64,000 nucleotides of DNA, taken from the NCBI GenBank assembly GCA_943333275.1, contig CALQSQ010000017.1:1-64000 (forward strand), read 5' to 3'. The notes under the pieces were generated by a model. It was not told where the DNA came from and did no database searches. It saw nothing but the letters and a program-made list of their open reading frames with translations. This document shows, one piece after another, positions 28,001 through 35,914 of this stretch. Within the stretch, counting starts at the first letter, position 1; each line of letters opens with the position of its first letter. This DNA is from Akkermansia muciniphila (lineage in GTDB: Bacteria > Verrucomicrobiota > Verrucomicrobiia > Verrucomicrobiales > V1-33). The translations under genes were made by a program, and so were the position numbers.

Positions 28001-30320
28001 GCCAGGGCAACGTGGCATCGGGGAGCAGCGCTTGGGAGGGCCGGCCCTCGTGGGATGGGAAGATGGCGCGCAGCACGGAATGGCGTTGCGCCAGATGCTG
28101 GTAGGCCTTGGCCAGCGCTCCAGTTTCAAGTGGTCCGCGCAGCTTGCGCAGCGTAGGAATGTTGTAGGCGGAGGGATTGGAGATGAGATGATCCAGAAAC
28201 CAAAGCCGTTGTTTGGGCGGCGAGAGTTCGGACGTTTCGCTTTGCAGCAACAGGTCTTGCTTCTCATCACCGGTTGGCGCCGTCTGGACGGCACGGGCCG
28301 CGAGCGCCTCGATGGTCTGATCCGTAAACAGCGACGTCAGTGAAAGCCTGATCCCCGCCTCCTGGGCCAACAGGGAAACAATCCGGGTGGCCAGCAGCGA
28401 GCTGCCTCCCAGGTCCGTAAAACGGTCCCGGATACCCACGCCTTCAATCCGCAGCACCTCGCTCCAAATCGCCGCCAGGCTGTGCTGCAGTGGAGTGCAG
28501 GCGGGGACAAATGGATTCGCAAGCCCGGGTCTGGGTTGACGTCTGGCGGAGGCGAGCGCCCGAACTATCGCATGGGGATTGGTAAATTGGCGGGAGATCA
28601 ACGCATAGTCGGGACGCGACGGAATGCTGACCATCCCCTTGCCCGCGGCCTCCACGTGAATTTGCACCTCACCGGGCTCAAATTTTGCCGCCATGGCCCG
28701 CGCGACCGGGAAATGAAAATTCCCATCACGAAATCCCTCATGGCACTGCTCATGGAGGAAATCCGCCACAGGCTGATTTCGTTCGGTGGGACGAAGCGGG
28801 ATGACCAGTCCCACGCAGTTTCTTCGCGCGGCCTGCTCACCAAGCCTGGCCAGAAGATGGTGCTCCACTCCCTTGCCCAGCGCCCGGCATGACAGCAGGA
28901 AATTTTCCACAAAGAGCAGGCGGCCGCGCTGGAAGGCGATCACCAGCCCCACCTCACCGTAATCTCCAAAACGGTCACGCGCCCTTTGGAGCAGGATTTC
29001 ACATTCCTCCTGCGCCAGCAGTTCGGTCGTTTCCGCCTCGTTGCGGATCACCCCCGTGGCATTGAATTGATTCGTCCGCTGCATGAGTTGAACCACGCGC
29101 GGAATGTCCGGGGCCGCCGGCCGCCGATAGGTGATCTCCAATTGCAGACCGTCGATAAACTCGCGAAACGTCGGTGCCGCAGCCGCGGCGGCGTGCCGCT
29201 GCTCCTGCTGCTGCATCATCATCGCACGCTTGCTGTCTACATTGGTGGCAGGCGGAATGTCCAGCGCCCAGAAATGATCAATGGCCCGCTGGAGGGCGTT
29301 GCCGGTGGCCGAAAGCTCGAACATCAGCACTCCTGGAAAAACCGCCGCCACCTCTGCGCACTCGAGCGGATTGTCATCGATGAAAATAAAGGAACTCGGA
29401 TCCAGCTGCCACTCCGCCGCAAGTTGGGTGACGCTCGCAGATTTCAGATTCCATGAAATTTTCCATCCGGTAAAATCCTTTCGCCCGAGGATCATCTCGG
29501 GGCGATCAAATGCCAGCAGGATGTCGCGGGGTTCGTTTTTGCTCGTCAGCGCCAGGAGCACTCCACGACGCGCCAGTTCTTTCAATCTCCGCTGCAGGGC
29601 CAGTCTGGGAGGACTGAAGGCGATTCCATCCGGCCCCGCCTCCCCCACCACCCCGTCCCACAGCGTGTTGTCCGCATCCACAATCACCGCCTTGAAGGGT
29701 GGTTGGAAATGCATGCGCGCCGCCCGCATGAGGGAGGCGCCCAGCGCGGCAAAATATTCCATCGTATAAGGGATGCGCGCCTGCAGGTCGCTTTCGGCAT
29801 CATGCAGATGCTCGACCGGATACCATTTCCTCACCTGATCGGAAGTGATCACGCTGATGCCCGGCAGGCTCGCCAGTGTCCGCTGGCACTCGTCATTGGC
29901 CACGTGCAGGCACTGTCGCAGGGAGGGGTCCGCTTCACTCTGTTGCGTGGCGGGACACAACAGCACCACACTCGGACGCCGGGCTTTCTCAGAAAAGGAT
30001 TGAAAGGCCGCGAGCAGTTCCAGGGTCACGCGACGGACCTGATCCAGCCTGCTCTCCTTCGATGCTCCGCTGTCGCGCAGCACATCCTCCAGCCGCACCA
30101 GGAAAAAATTCACGCCGCGTTCCGTGCCCATGGCAGGCAGCGCGGGATTGAGGAGTTCCTGGAAGAGTTGGTTGTATCCCCCAAGGGAAATTTCGGCCCC
30201 GACCAATCCCAACGGCGGCAGCCAGAAACTCAGGAATTCCTCCAGTGGCTCAAGGGTAAACGTCCCCGCCACTCTGATCTGCAGAGGGGTGGCCGAGGAA
30301 ATGGAATCACTCGCTGACAT
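22011..30320 (-). CDS. NRPS: FkbH-like HAD-PCP-C-A(Thr)-PCP-E-C*-PCP
   Basis: FkbH: VDADNTLWDGVVGE...CRALGKGVEHHLL. PCPs: LGGSSL, LGGDSI, LGGHSL. C1: HHIISDG. A: YTSGSTGQPKG. E: HHLAVDGVSW, EGHGRE, TIGWFTS, NYLGRLD. C*: PEILMDG. Start moved from 30467 to the Met at 30320. Confidence 0.95.
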   Translation of the reverse strand: MSASDSISSATPLQIRVAGTFTLEPLEEFLSFWLPPLGLVGAEISLGGYNQLFQELLNPALPAMGTERGVNFFLVRLEDVLRDSGASKESRLDQVRRVTLELLAAFQSFSEKARRPSVVLLCPATQQSEADPSLRQCLHVANDECQRTLASLPGISVITSDQVRKWYPVEHLHDAESDLQARIPYTMEYFAALGASLMRAARMHFQPPFKAVIVDADNTLWDGVVGEAGPDGIAFSPPRLALQRRLKELARRGVLLALTSKNEPRDILLAFDRPEMILGRKDFTGWKISWNLKSASVTQLAAEWQLDPSSFIFIDDNPLECAEVAAVFPGVLMFELSATGNALQRAIDHFWALDIPPATNVDSKRAMMMQQQEQRHAAAAAAPTFREFIDGLQLEITYRRPAAPDIPRVVQLMQRTNQFNATGVIRNEAETTELLAQEECEILLQRARDRFGDYGEVGLVIAFQRGRLLFVENFLLSCRALGKGVEHHLLARLGEQAARRNCVGLVIPLRPTERNQPVADFLHEQCHEGFRDGNFHFPVARAMAAKFEPGEVQIHVEAAGKGMVSIPSRPDYALISRQFTNPHAIVRALASARRQPRPGLANPFVPACTPLQHSLAAIWSEVLRIEGVGIRDRFTDLGGSSLLATRIVSLLAQEAGIRLSLTSLFTDQTIEALAARAVQTAPTGDEKQDLLLQSETSELSPPKQRLWFLDHLISNPSAYNIPTLRKLRGPLETGALAKAYQHLAQRHSVLRAIFPSHEGRPSQALLPDATLPWREVNVGSEAEAQILASEEVVQPFALAEGPLVRALLMKLSEEEHWLVVTFHHIISDGWSVPIFYQDLALAYTALKNQRQPLWPTLKATCAGFAAWTNRRLERGDFAADLAFWLEKLRTAPRILHLPVDIPHPLVRAYNGAVVRGSLDSRIRSRIQAQARQSQTTPFVVMVAAFQALLHRLSGQSEFLIATPVAGRTHASVQNVMGCFINTVVLRAAMDRRQTFVETLRTAHETVMEALTHQELPFENLVDAMGLVRDLSRTPMVQHMFVFQDSGGVDFNVPGVRTSMASVHNGGAKFDLVLEVTPVGEGYRLELEYDCAILTEATALRWLDLYQHLLDSACENPSTPLSELAWMSHEQRQSLLEGSKQGAGKFAGEICLHHWFEGVAARTPHEAALSFEGVNYTYAEVNRRANLLAHHLRAEGGGRGALIGLCLERSAELVIALLAILKSGAAYLPIDLSYPAERLSFMLDDAQAPILLTQRRLAPSLPGHSARTIFVEDERIQSAGHGENPSVEMTPDDPAYVIYTSGSTGQPKGCVVTHRNVARLMQSTESLYGFDSTDVWTLFHSTAFDFSVWEIWGAWFYGGRLVVVPYLVSRSPEEFYKLLVREKVTVLNQTPSAFRQLVAAEAAAAAALPPSLRCVIFGGEALEMQSLVPWFEKHGDQHPQLVNMYGITETTVHVTYRLLRSTDLDSGSMIGRPLPGLQVFIVDEDLQPVPTGIPGEMLVGGAGLAQGYLKRPELTAQRFIPDHLTGRPEARLYRTGDLARMRTEGDIEYLGRIDQQVKIRGFRIELGEIESVLTQHPQISQASVVAREDEPGEKRLVAYYVGTGVPPGVELLRAHLARKLPDYMIPAAFVKLEAFPLTTNGKLDRAALPRPELDRSSLARPFAEAQTPVEKQLAEVWSRVLRLEQIGVHDNFFELGGDSILSIHIVAQARKAGLHFSPRQLFENQSIAKLARVEGIARSQMRRPVVSLDRVPLLPIQRWFLEQNLTESHYWNQTFLCYVSERLDSAALAQAARAVVRHHQALRLRCHAEAGGWVQSIVDLEVVEVVSWHDLNGLENGRLSARILEIADETQRGLSYEFGPMIRLAYLDWGEDRPGRLLIAVHHLAVDGVSWSVLLEDLEKAYRGEMLPEVPVSFAEAAAVAADWAQREPAMTEKAWWASRLPEAVPPLLALDREDGPNEERGVVSLSFKLSEDETLALLQKVPQAFRTRINEVLLGALFLAVHRQLGRHDLWLHLEGHGREEVYGEADLSRTIGWFTSVFPVHLQWPEADDLPNLLRSIRDHLRSIPQQGAGFGFLKYADPSPLKDPDLDLVFNYLGRLDQLTAHSDLFKLAPESVGPWHSPLAARKHLHEIDCFVLQEQFTFIWKFSAHHHDASRMQSLVTGAEEALREIMARAALGTALEKEPGDFPLVELSAEELQTVIAGTGKIADIWPLSPIQELFYGASAAKVNAGFDQWHSRLRGSLDVKSFQAAWEEVVRRHDILRTCFLSSGLNHPVQVVQEGGMSAWQIEDWTGEANLEHRWQEFLKADASRANDLSRGPLMRFTLVKFSESYWRFLWSVPEILMDGWSWPIVFGEVAALMVPGNVLPPPHSFREYLAWMQRRNRADEETFWRAELHGLTAATPVPVQRKVSQGVGRRFTQTRTILDMELVDRLTRYCRRNHVTAAAVLHAAWALLLARGANADEVVFGTASNGRPVELPGVEHMVGPFINNLPVRLGIRVGQPATDFVRDVQSKLMVMATHQFPSIAQLQDWSAVPWNQRLFESLVVFQNYAREESALQFGGAVLEDFVGPFHTNYALALLITPGITFQVDLAHQENACDQAHAQLILQDWVQIINQMTTSSPPALGSLLAVCRLASGSSPQGVMVERAGSPVLPRSGMEKRIASVWERAFGMQDISIHDNFFDLGGHSLLMLKVHQHLCEMLGLKLSLVQVFQFPTIAALAKSLDPVGHSTAAKGANLAQTLAAQARQRASLARAARARDHGQNPPMV

Positions 30321-30331
30321 ACGTTGCGTTG

Positions 30332-31180
30332 TTACCCGCCTTGGTCGGGCTGCTCGTCCTCCCACCCTGGCTCGTGATCCGACTTCCTGCCAACCCTCGT
30401 TTCCCCAGCCCTGCCTTTTCTCCAAACATCCCGCCGATCCGCCAGCGCCGGAAACGCGAGCCGCCAATCCGACACCACCCGCGCCTCCGCCCGGGCTCTC
30501 AGCAGCATGGGGGCGCTGCCGCCCTCCGCCAGCGTCTGACCACGTGGGTCTATGATCATGCTTCTGCCATTATAAGTGTGCTGCGGATCCTCACCCACGC
30601 GATTGATCCCCACGACATACGCCTGATTCTCAATCGCCCGGGCCTTGAGCAGCGTCTGCCAGTGGTCGATGCGGGCCACGGGCCAGTTGGCAATCACCAC
30701 CAGCAGTTCCGCCCCGAGGGTCGTGGCTTCGCGGTAAAGTTCCGGAAACCTCAAGTCATAGCAGATCGTGGGCGCCACCTCCAAATCCCCGCAGGTGATC
30801 ACCTGCACCTGATTTCCCGCGGCATACACCTCACCCTCCCCGGCCATCGAAAAGGGATGCATTTTCCGATAGCGCCCCAGGCGCGTTCCCTCCGGGGCAA
30901 AGACCATGGCCTCATTCGCAGCCACCTTTCCGGTCTGGCTGGCCACCCCACCGATCACATAGCTCTGACTCTGCCGGGCCAGATCCTGAAGAAACAATTC
31001 CGTCTCACGTCGGCGGTCCACCGTGCCGGTGTCCATCGTGAATCCAACGGCGAACATTTCCGGCAACACCAACAAGGATCCCGGTGCCACGCGCACCTCG
31101 GCGAGCATTGCACGCACTCTTGCGAAATTTCTATCGCGGTCCTCCCAGGCGATGTCTGTCTGGATGCCAATGATTTCCAT
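30332..31180 (-). CDS. carbon-nitrogen hydrolase (nitrilase superfamily, omega-amidase-like)
   Basis: Catalytic Glu LLVLPEMF, Lys RYRKMHPF, Cys ICYDLRFPE. Confidence 0.9.
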   Translation of the reverse strand: MEIIGIQTDIAWEDRDRNFARVRAMLAEVRVAPGSLLVLPEMFAVGFTMDTGTVDRRRETELFLQDLARQSQSYVIGGVASQTGKVAANEAMVFAPEGTRLGRYRKMHPFSMAGEGEVYAAGNQVQVITCGDLEVAPTICYDLRFPELYREATTLGAELLVVIANWPVARIDHWQTLLKARAIENQAYVVGINRVGEDPQHTYNGRSMIIDPRGQTLAEGGSAPMLLRARAEARVVSDWRLAFPALADRRDVWRKGRAGETRVGRKSDHEPGWEDEQPDQGG

Positions 31181-31381
31181 GCGGTTAAGGGGGCGGACGG
31201 GGCTGTTTTTTATAGAAATTGTGGAATCAATTTTAACTTTGATTTATATTGAACGCAAGAATAATCCTGCACTCATTCTTTCCGGGTCGGCTCCTTTGGG
31301 GGCCGTTTCATTAACCTGCACTGATATCTGCGCTCTCAGGATGGCGATTCTCAAATCACCCATTTTCTCAATAATGATTTG

Positions 31382-31400
31382 CTATAATGAATATTTACCA
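31382..31400 (+). promoter_or_regulatory. possible -10 region upstream of the exopolysaccharide operon
   Basis: GCTATAATGAATATT in an AT-rich divergent intergenic region; no convincing -35 element. Confidence 0.3.
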
Positions 31401-31464
31401 TAAATTCCCTAGACATCAGGGTTAAAATCCAGTAGTTTGACTGGAATTTCGAGAACACTTTTTC

Positions 31465-32976
31465 ATGCCAATGAACGCACCCACTCTCCGCCGCATTCCC
31501 TGCAGGCCACAGCGCTTCCGAGCTGGAAATCGCCTCGTTTCCTCACGACGATTGAGCGGGATGTTGTGCTGCGGCATGGCACTGCTGCCTTTGAAAAGCT
31601 TCGCGCAAAACGAAACGGTGCGCCCCGCCCTCGATCCTGCCACTCCCATCGTTGAACCAGGCGATGCGCCATCCTCAGCCATCCCCATTCCTCCTCCCAT
31701 CAGCCCTCCTGCCGATTCCACGCCGGAGCCCTCCCTGTTCACTCCTGCGGATGACAATGCTCCACTCCCAACCGAAGTCCCGCCCATGGGCTCTGAAGGA
31801 CCAGCCTCAGCCTCCGAAGGCAGCCAGCAACCCATCCAGCCACTCGCACCCATGACGCCGCTGCTCACGGCCAATGCGCCCGTCGAGCCAACGATTCCCC
31901 CGGTCATGAACAACAGCAAGGCGATCCAGTTCTCACTGGATGTGGATGCCGTTTATGATGACAACATTTACTTCAGTTCGAAAAATCCGCTCACCGATTA
32001 CATCTTCGTCGCCTCTCCCAAACTCACCCTGCAGCGCGGAGATTTCCGTGCGAAAGAGGAATCGTTCGGCATCCTGAACTACAACCCACAGGCCATTTAT
32101 TTCGCCAAGGGCGAGGATGGCAACACCATCGATCAAAACCTCAAAGCCGAGGTCCAATACACCATCGCACGCCTCGCCATCGGCCTTGAAGGCAGCTACC
32201 AGCGGCTCAGCGGAGCCACGCCGGACCTTGGTGATCGTGTGGACCGGGATGTCGCCGGGGCCAAACTGCGCCTCACCTATGGCTGGGGAGCGAAGATGGA
32301 GGCCGAATCCAATTTCCTCTACACCACAACCCAGTATGATCCCAGGGAACTGTCCGACTTCAGCGAATTTGTGAATGAAACTTTCCTGCGCTATCAGGTC
32401 ACCGCCCGCACCAAGGCCGCGCTCGGCGTGGGGGTCGGGAAATTGAATGTGGAGGGATTCGGCCACCAGGTTTTTGAAAGAGCCCTCGTGCAGGTCATCA
32501 GTGATCTGGGATCGAAACTCACACTCCGCGCCAAAGGCGGCGTGGAATTTCGTCAGACGGACCTCGGCGACGATACGACGCCCATTTTCTCACTCGCTCT
32601 GGATTATCGCATCCGTGAAGGCACCACGCTCGCCCTCGAGGCCTACCGAGAGGTCACGGCCTCCGGTGGAGCGCCCGGAGAAAACCTCACCCGCACTGGC
32701 ATCGCCGCCAAGGTCTCGCAGCGACTTGGCAAACGCTTTACCGGCAACCTTGCCGTTGGATACGATCAGCTTTCCTACGCCGCCACCAGCAAGACCAAGT
32801 CCACTGCGGACGCTCGCAGCGACGATTATTTCTTCATCCGCCCCTCCCTCCTCTATGAACTCCGCGAGGGCCGCCGGTTCGAACTTTACTACCTCCACCG
32901 CCAGAATGATTCCAACCTGACAGACTCGTCGTTTGACGCAAATCAGGTCGGAGCTTCCGTCGGTATCGATTTCTAA
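31465..32976 (+). CDS. outer-membrane beta-barrel protein associated with exopolysaccharide export
   Basis: Signal-like N-terminus, Pro-rich linker, alternating beta-strand C-terminal half (FSLDVDAVYDDNIYFSS...FELYYLHRQNDSNLTDSSFDANQVGASVGIDF, ending in Phe). Confidence 0.75.
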   Translation: MPMNAPTLRRIPCRPQRFRAGNRLVSSRRLSGMLCCGMALLPLKSFAQNETVRPALDPATPIVEPGDAPSSAIPIPPPISPPADSTPEPSLFTPADDNAPLPTEVPPMGSEGPASASEGSQQPIQPLAPMTPLLTANAPVEPTIPPVMNNSKAIQFSLDVDAVYDDNIYFSSKNPLTDYIFVASPKLTLQRGDFRAKEESFGILNYNPQAIYFAKGEDGNTIDQNLKAEVQYTIARLAIGLEGSYQRLSGATPDLGDRVDRDVAGAKLRLTYGWGAKMEAESNFLYTTTQYDPRELSDFSEFVNETFLRYQVTARTKAALGVGVGKLNVEGFGHQVFERALVQVISDLGSKLTLRAKGGVEFRQTDLGDDTTPIFSLALDYRIREGTTLALEAYREVTASGGAPGENLTRTGIAAKVSQRLGKRFTGNLAVGYDQLSYAATSKTKSTADARSDDYFFIRPSLLYELREGRRFELYYLHRQNDSNLTDSSFDANQVGASVGIDF

Positions 32977-32995
32977 TCCCACCACCACCCCCCAC

Positions 32996-33625
32996 ATGCC
33001 CTCCCCCACCCCCCGTCATCTCGCGCTGGTGCTGATCGCCGCTCTCGGTTGCAGCCAGGCTCAAACGCGCAACGAAGTCCGCAAGGCCGAATCCGTGCCA
33101 TCGGATACTGGAAACTCCACACCGGATAATTACAAAGTCCGCGCCAACGATGTCCTCGAAGTCAAAGTCTATCAGGAATCCGACCTCAGCGGCCGCGTGC
33201 AGGTGCGCGAGGACGGCAACGTGCGACTTCCCCTGATCAATGAAACCGTGCGCGTAGGCGGCCTCAGCATCACGGAAATTGAGAATCGCATTCGGGCTCT
33301 GCTCGCCAAGGATTACGTGCGCGATCCCCGCGTCACCGTCAATATAGGCGAATTTTCCAAGATCACCTTCACCGTCATGGGACAGGTCAACCGCGCCGGC
33401 ACTTATCCCATGCCCGGCAACAAACCCGTGACCCTCCTCCAGGCCATCGGCATGGCTGGCAGTTACACCCGCCTGGCCAACGAGCGCAAAGTTTACCTCA
33501 AGCGCACCGTCGGCAACCAGCAGAAGGTCTATGTGCTGGACGCCCAGGAAATGGCCCGCAACCCCAAGGACGATGTCATTCTCAGGGACGGTGACGTCAT
33601 TGATATCCAGGAAAAGAGATTTTAA
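32996..33625 (+). CDS. polysaccharide export (OPX/Wza-like) protein
   Basis: YKVRANDVLEVKVYQESDLSGRVQVREDGNVRLPLI (PES domain) plus SLBB-like VMGQVNRAGTYPMPGNKPVTLLQAIGMAGSYTRLAN; short, about 209 aa. Confidence 0.88.
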   Translation: MPSPTPRHLALVLIAALGCSQAQTRNEVRKAESVPSDTGNSTPDNYKVRANDVLEVKVYQESDLSGRVQVREDGNVRLPLINETVRVGGLSITEIENRIRALLAKDYVRDPRVTVNIGEFSKITFTVMGQVNRAGTYPMPGNKPVTLLQAIGMAGSYTRLANERKVYLKRTVGNQQKVYVLDAQEMARNPKDDVILRDGDVIDIQEKRF

Positions 33626-33657
33626 TCCCCCTCCCGGGCCCACCGCCCGGTATCTCC

Positions 33658-35892
33658 ATGAACGGCCCCGAACCGCAGAACCAAATCATTCTGCATGTTA
33701 CCCCCCAGCAGGCACTTTCCACGCTGCTAAGCCAGGGAGCGACGCCAGGATCCATTGCCTCCGGTGACAACTCCGGACCACCCGCCATTAATTTCGGCGG
33801 CATGTGGCAGGAGCTGCGCCGCCGCTGGTGGGTCATCGCCCTCTGCCTGCTCCTGTCCCTTGGTGCTTCCATCGCCTATGTTTTAAAGGCCCAGCGCATC
33901 TTCAGCACCAGGGCCACGCTCGAAGTCCAGCAGGAACAGATCAGTGTCATGGGCAACAACAAGTTCGGCCCCACCGACCTCCGGGCCCTCGAAAACCTCA
34001 AGACGATTGAATCCAAAATCAACGGCGAGGAAATGATGCTCAATGTCATCCGTCGCCTGAATCTCGACAAGGACCCCACCTTTGTTCCAAAGCGCGACAC
34101 GCCACTCAAGGACGACCAACTCGTTTACTTCCTCCAGAAAAAGGCCTCCGCCGCTCTGGTCCGCGGCACCCGCCTGATTGAGATCGTCGTCGAGGACCAC
34201 AATCCCCAGCGCGCGCTGGACATCGCCGATGCCTTCCTCGAGCGCCTCACCACCACCGGCAAGCAGGAGGACACCGCCTCCGCCCGCGAAATCCGCGTCA
34301 GTCTTGAAAAGGAACGCGACCGCATCCGCGAGGAATTGGAAGCCGCCGAACTCACCGTCAAACAATTTCGCGAAGCCCATCCGGACATGCAGTTGGAGGA
34401 AACCCACAGTGACCTCAAGACCAACGTCGCCGAGGATCGCGTCAAGAGCCTCAACCTCGAAGTCAGCAACACCAAGGCTGAAGTCGTGCGCCTCACCAAC
34501 GGCATCGAACAACTCCGCGCCGCCAAAAACATCGGCATCGCGGACCTCCTGCGCATTCCCGCCATTGCCGCCACCGAGGAGATCATCAACCTCCAGAAAG
34601 TCCTCAACGAAAAGTCCGCCGCCTTCGCCTCCATCGACTCCCGCTACCTGCCCAAGCACCCGAGCCACATCCGCGCCTCCAAGGAACTCGCCGAAGTCCG
34701 GGCCTCCCTCCTCGCCGCCGCCCGCAATGCCGGTGCCGTCATGGAAAACAAGCTCGACCAGGCCCGGGAAAACGAGGAGAAACTCACCGCCGAACTGAAA
34801 ACTGCCAAGGCCGCCGCCCTCCAGTTCCAACAGGTCGCCGCCGCGTTCGACATTCACGCCAGCGAATTGAAAGTCCAGCGCGAGCACTATAACCAAGTTC
34901 TCACACGTCTCAAGGAAGCGCAGGTCTCCCAGGAATTTGGCGGCAGCCTCCTCCGCGTCGTCGGCCACCCCATCCTCCCCTCCCAGCCCATCCGACCGCA
35001 GAAAAAACTCATCGTCGGGGCCGCCGGTCTTGGCGGGATCTTTCTTGGCCTGGGCCTCGTCCTGCTGCTTTCCCTCATGGATCGCTCCGTCCGCAACCTT
35101 GAGCAGGGAGAGGAAACGCTCGCCCTCCCCGGCCTCGCCGCCGTTCCGGAGAATCCTGCGAAGCATCCCATGGATCGCCTGCTCACCTCTCCGTTTACCA
35201 AGCCGGAAAATGCCGAGGCCTTCCGCGCCATGCGCACCTCCCTTTCGCTGCTTGGCAAAGGCATCACCGCACGCAGCTTCCTCTTCACCAGCCCGGGTCC
35301 CGGCGATGGCAAGAGTTACTGCGCGTCCAATTTCGCCGTCGCCCTTGCGCTGCAGGGCTACCGCACGCTGCTCATTGATGCAGACCTGCGCAAGCCGTCG
35401 CTCGATCTCCTGCTCCTCGGCCATCGAAATCAGGCCGGACTCGTCACCCACCTCAAGGGCGCCGATCAACCTGCCGACGAACAGTCCCAGGCCTGCTCCC
35501 CCACCTCCATCGCCAACCTCTACCTCTTCTCCGCCGGCGAAGCCAACGGCGCCCACCCCGCCGAACTCCTGTCCGGCCCCGCCTTCCGCGATCTCCTCCA
35601 GCAGTCGCTGAAATGGTTCCACCGCGTCGTCATCGACACCCCGCCCGTCAACGCCGTTTCAGATGCCCTGCTCCTCGCCCGCGAAGTCGATTCCGTCGCC
35701 CTCGTCATCCGCGCCAAGAAGACCACCCGCAGCGATGCAAAAAAAGCCATCAGCAAACTCATGATGGCCGGAGGCCGCCCCGTCGGCTTCATCCTCAATG
35801 GCGCCTCCAAGGAAGCCCTCAGCACCGGCTACACCGGCGACTTCCACCACGCCACCCAGACCCCGCTGGCCCTGCCCTCCGGCACCAACTGA
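33658..35892 (+). CDS. Wzc/GumC-like polysaccharide co-polymerase with C-terminal BY-kinase-like ATPase
   Basis: Wzz-type N-terminus, coiled-coil, Walker A TSPGPGDGKS, Walker A' LLIDADLRKP, Walker B RVVIDTPPV. Confidence 0.9.
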   Translation: MNGPEPQNQIILHVTPQQALSTLLSQGATPGSIASGDNSGPPAINFGGMWQELRRRWWVIALCLLLSLGASIAYVLKAQRIFSTRATLEVQQEQISVMGNNKFGPTDLRALENLKTIESKINGEEMMLNVIRRLNLDKDPTFVPKRDTPLKDDQLVYFLQKKASAALVRGTRLIEIVVEDHNPQRALDIADAFLERLTTTGKQEDTASAREIRVSLEKERDRIREELEAAELTVKQFREAHPDMQLEETHSDLKTNVAEDRVKSLNLEVSNTKAEVVRLTNGIEQLRAAKNIGIADLLRIPAIAATEEIINLQKVLNEKSAAFASIDSRYLPKHPSHIRASKELAEVRASLLAAARNAGAVMENKLDQARENEEKLTAELKTAKAAALQFQQVAAAFDIHASELKVQREHYNQVLTRLKEAQVSQEFGGSLLRVVGHPILPSQPIRPQKKLIVGAAGLGGIFLGLGLVLLLSLMDRSVRNLEQGEETLALPGLAAVPENPAKHPMDRLLTSPFTKPENAEAFRAMRTSLSLLGKGITARSFLFTSPGPGDGKSYCASNFAVALALQGYRTLLIDADLRKPSLDLLLLGHRNQAGLVTHLKGADQPADEQSQACSPTSIANLYLFSAGEANGAHPAELLSGPAFRDLLQQSLKWFHRVVIDTPPVNAVSDALLLAREVDSVALVIRAKKTTRSDAKKAISKLMMAGGRPVGFILNGASKEALSTGYTGDFHHATQTPLALPSGTN

Positions 35893-35914
35893 GCACCTCC
35901 GAGAATCCGTTGGA

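Noticed and set aside
33883-35622. 579-aa minus-strand ORF opposite the Wzc-like gene
   Set aside because: Gly/Glu/Ala-rich low-complexity translation with no motifs; explained by C-ending codons of the real plus-strand gene
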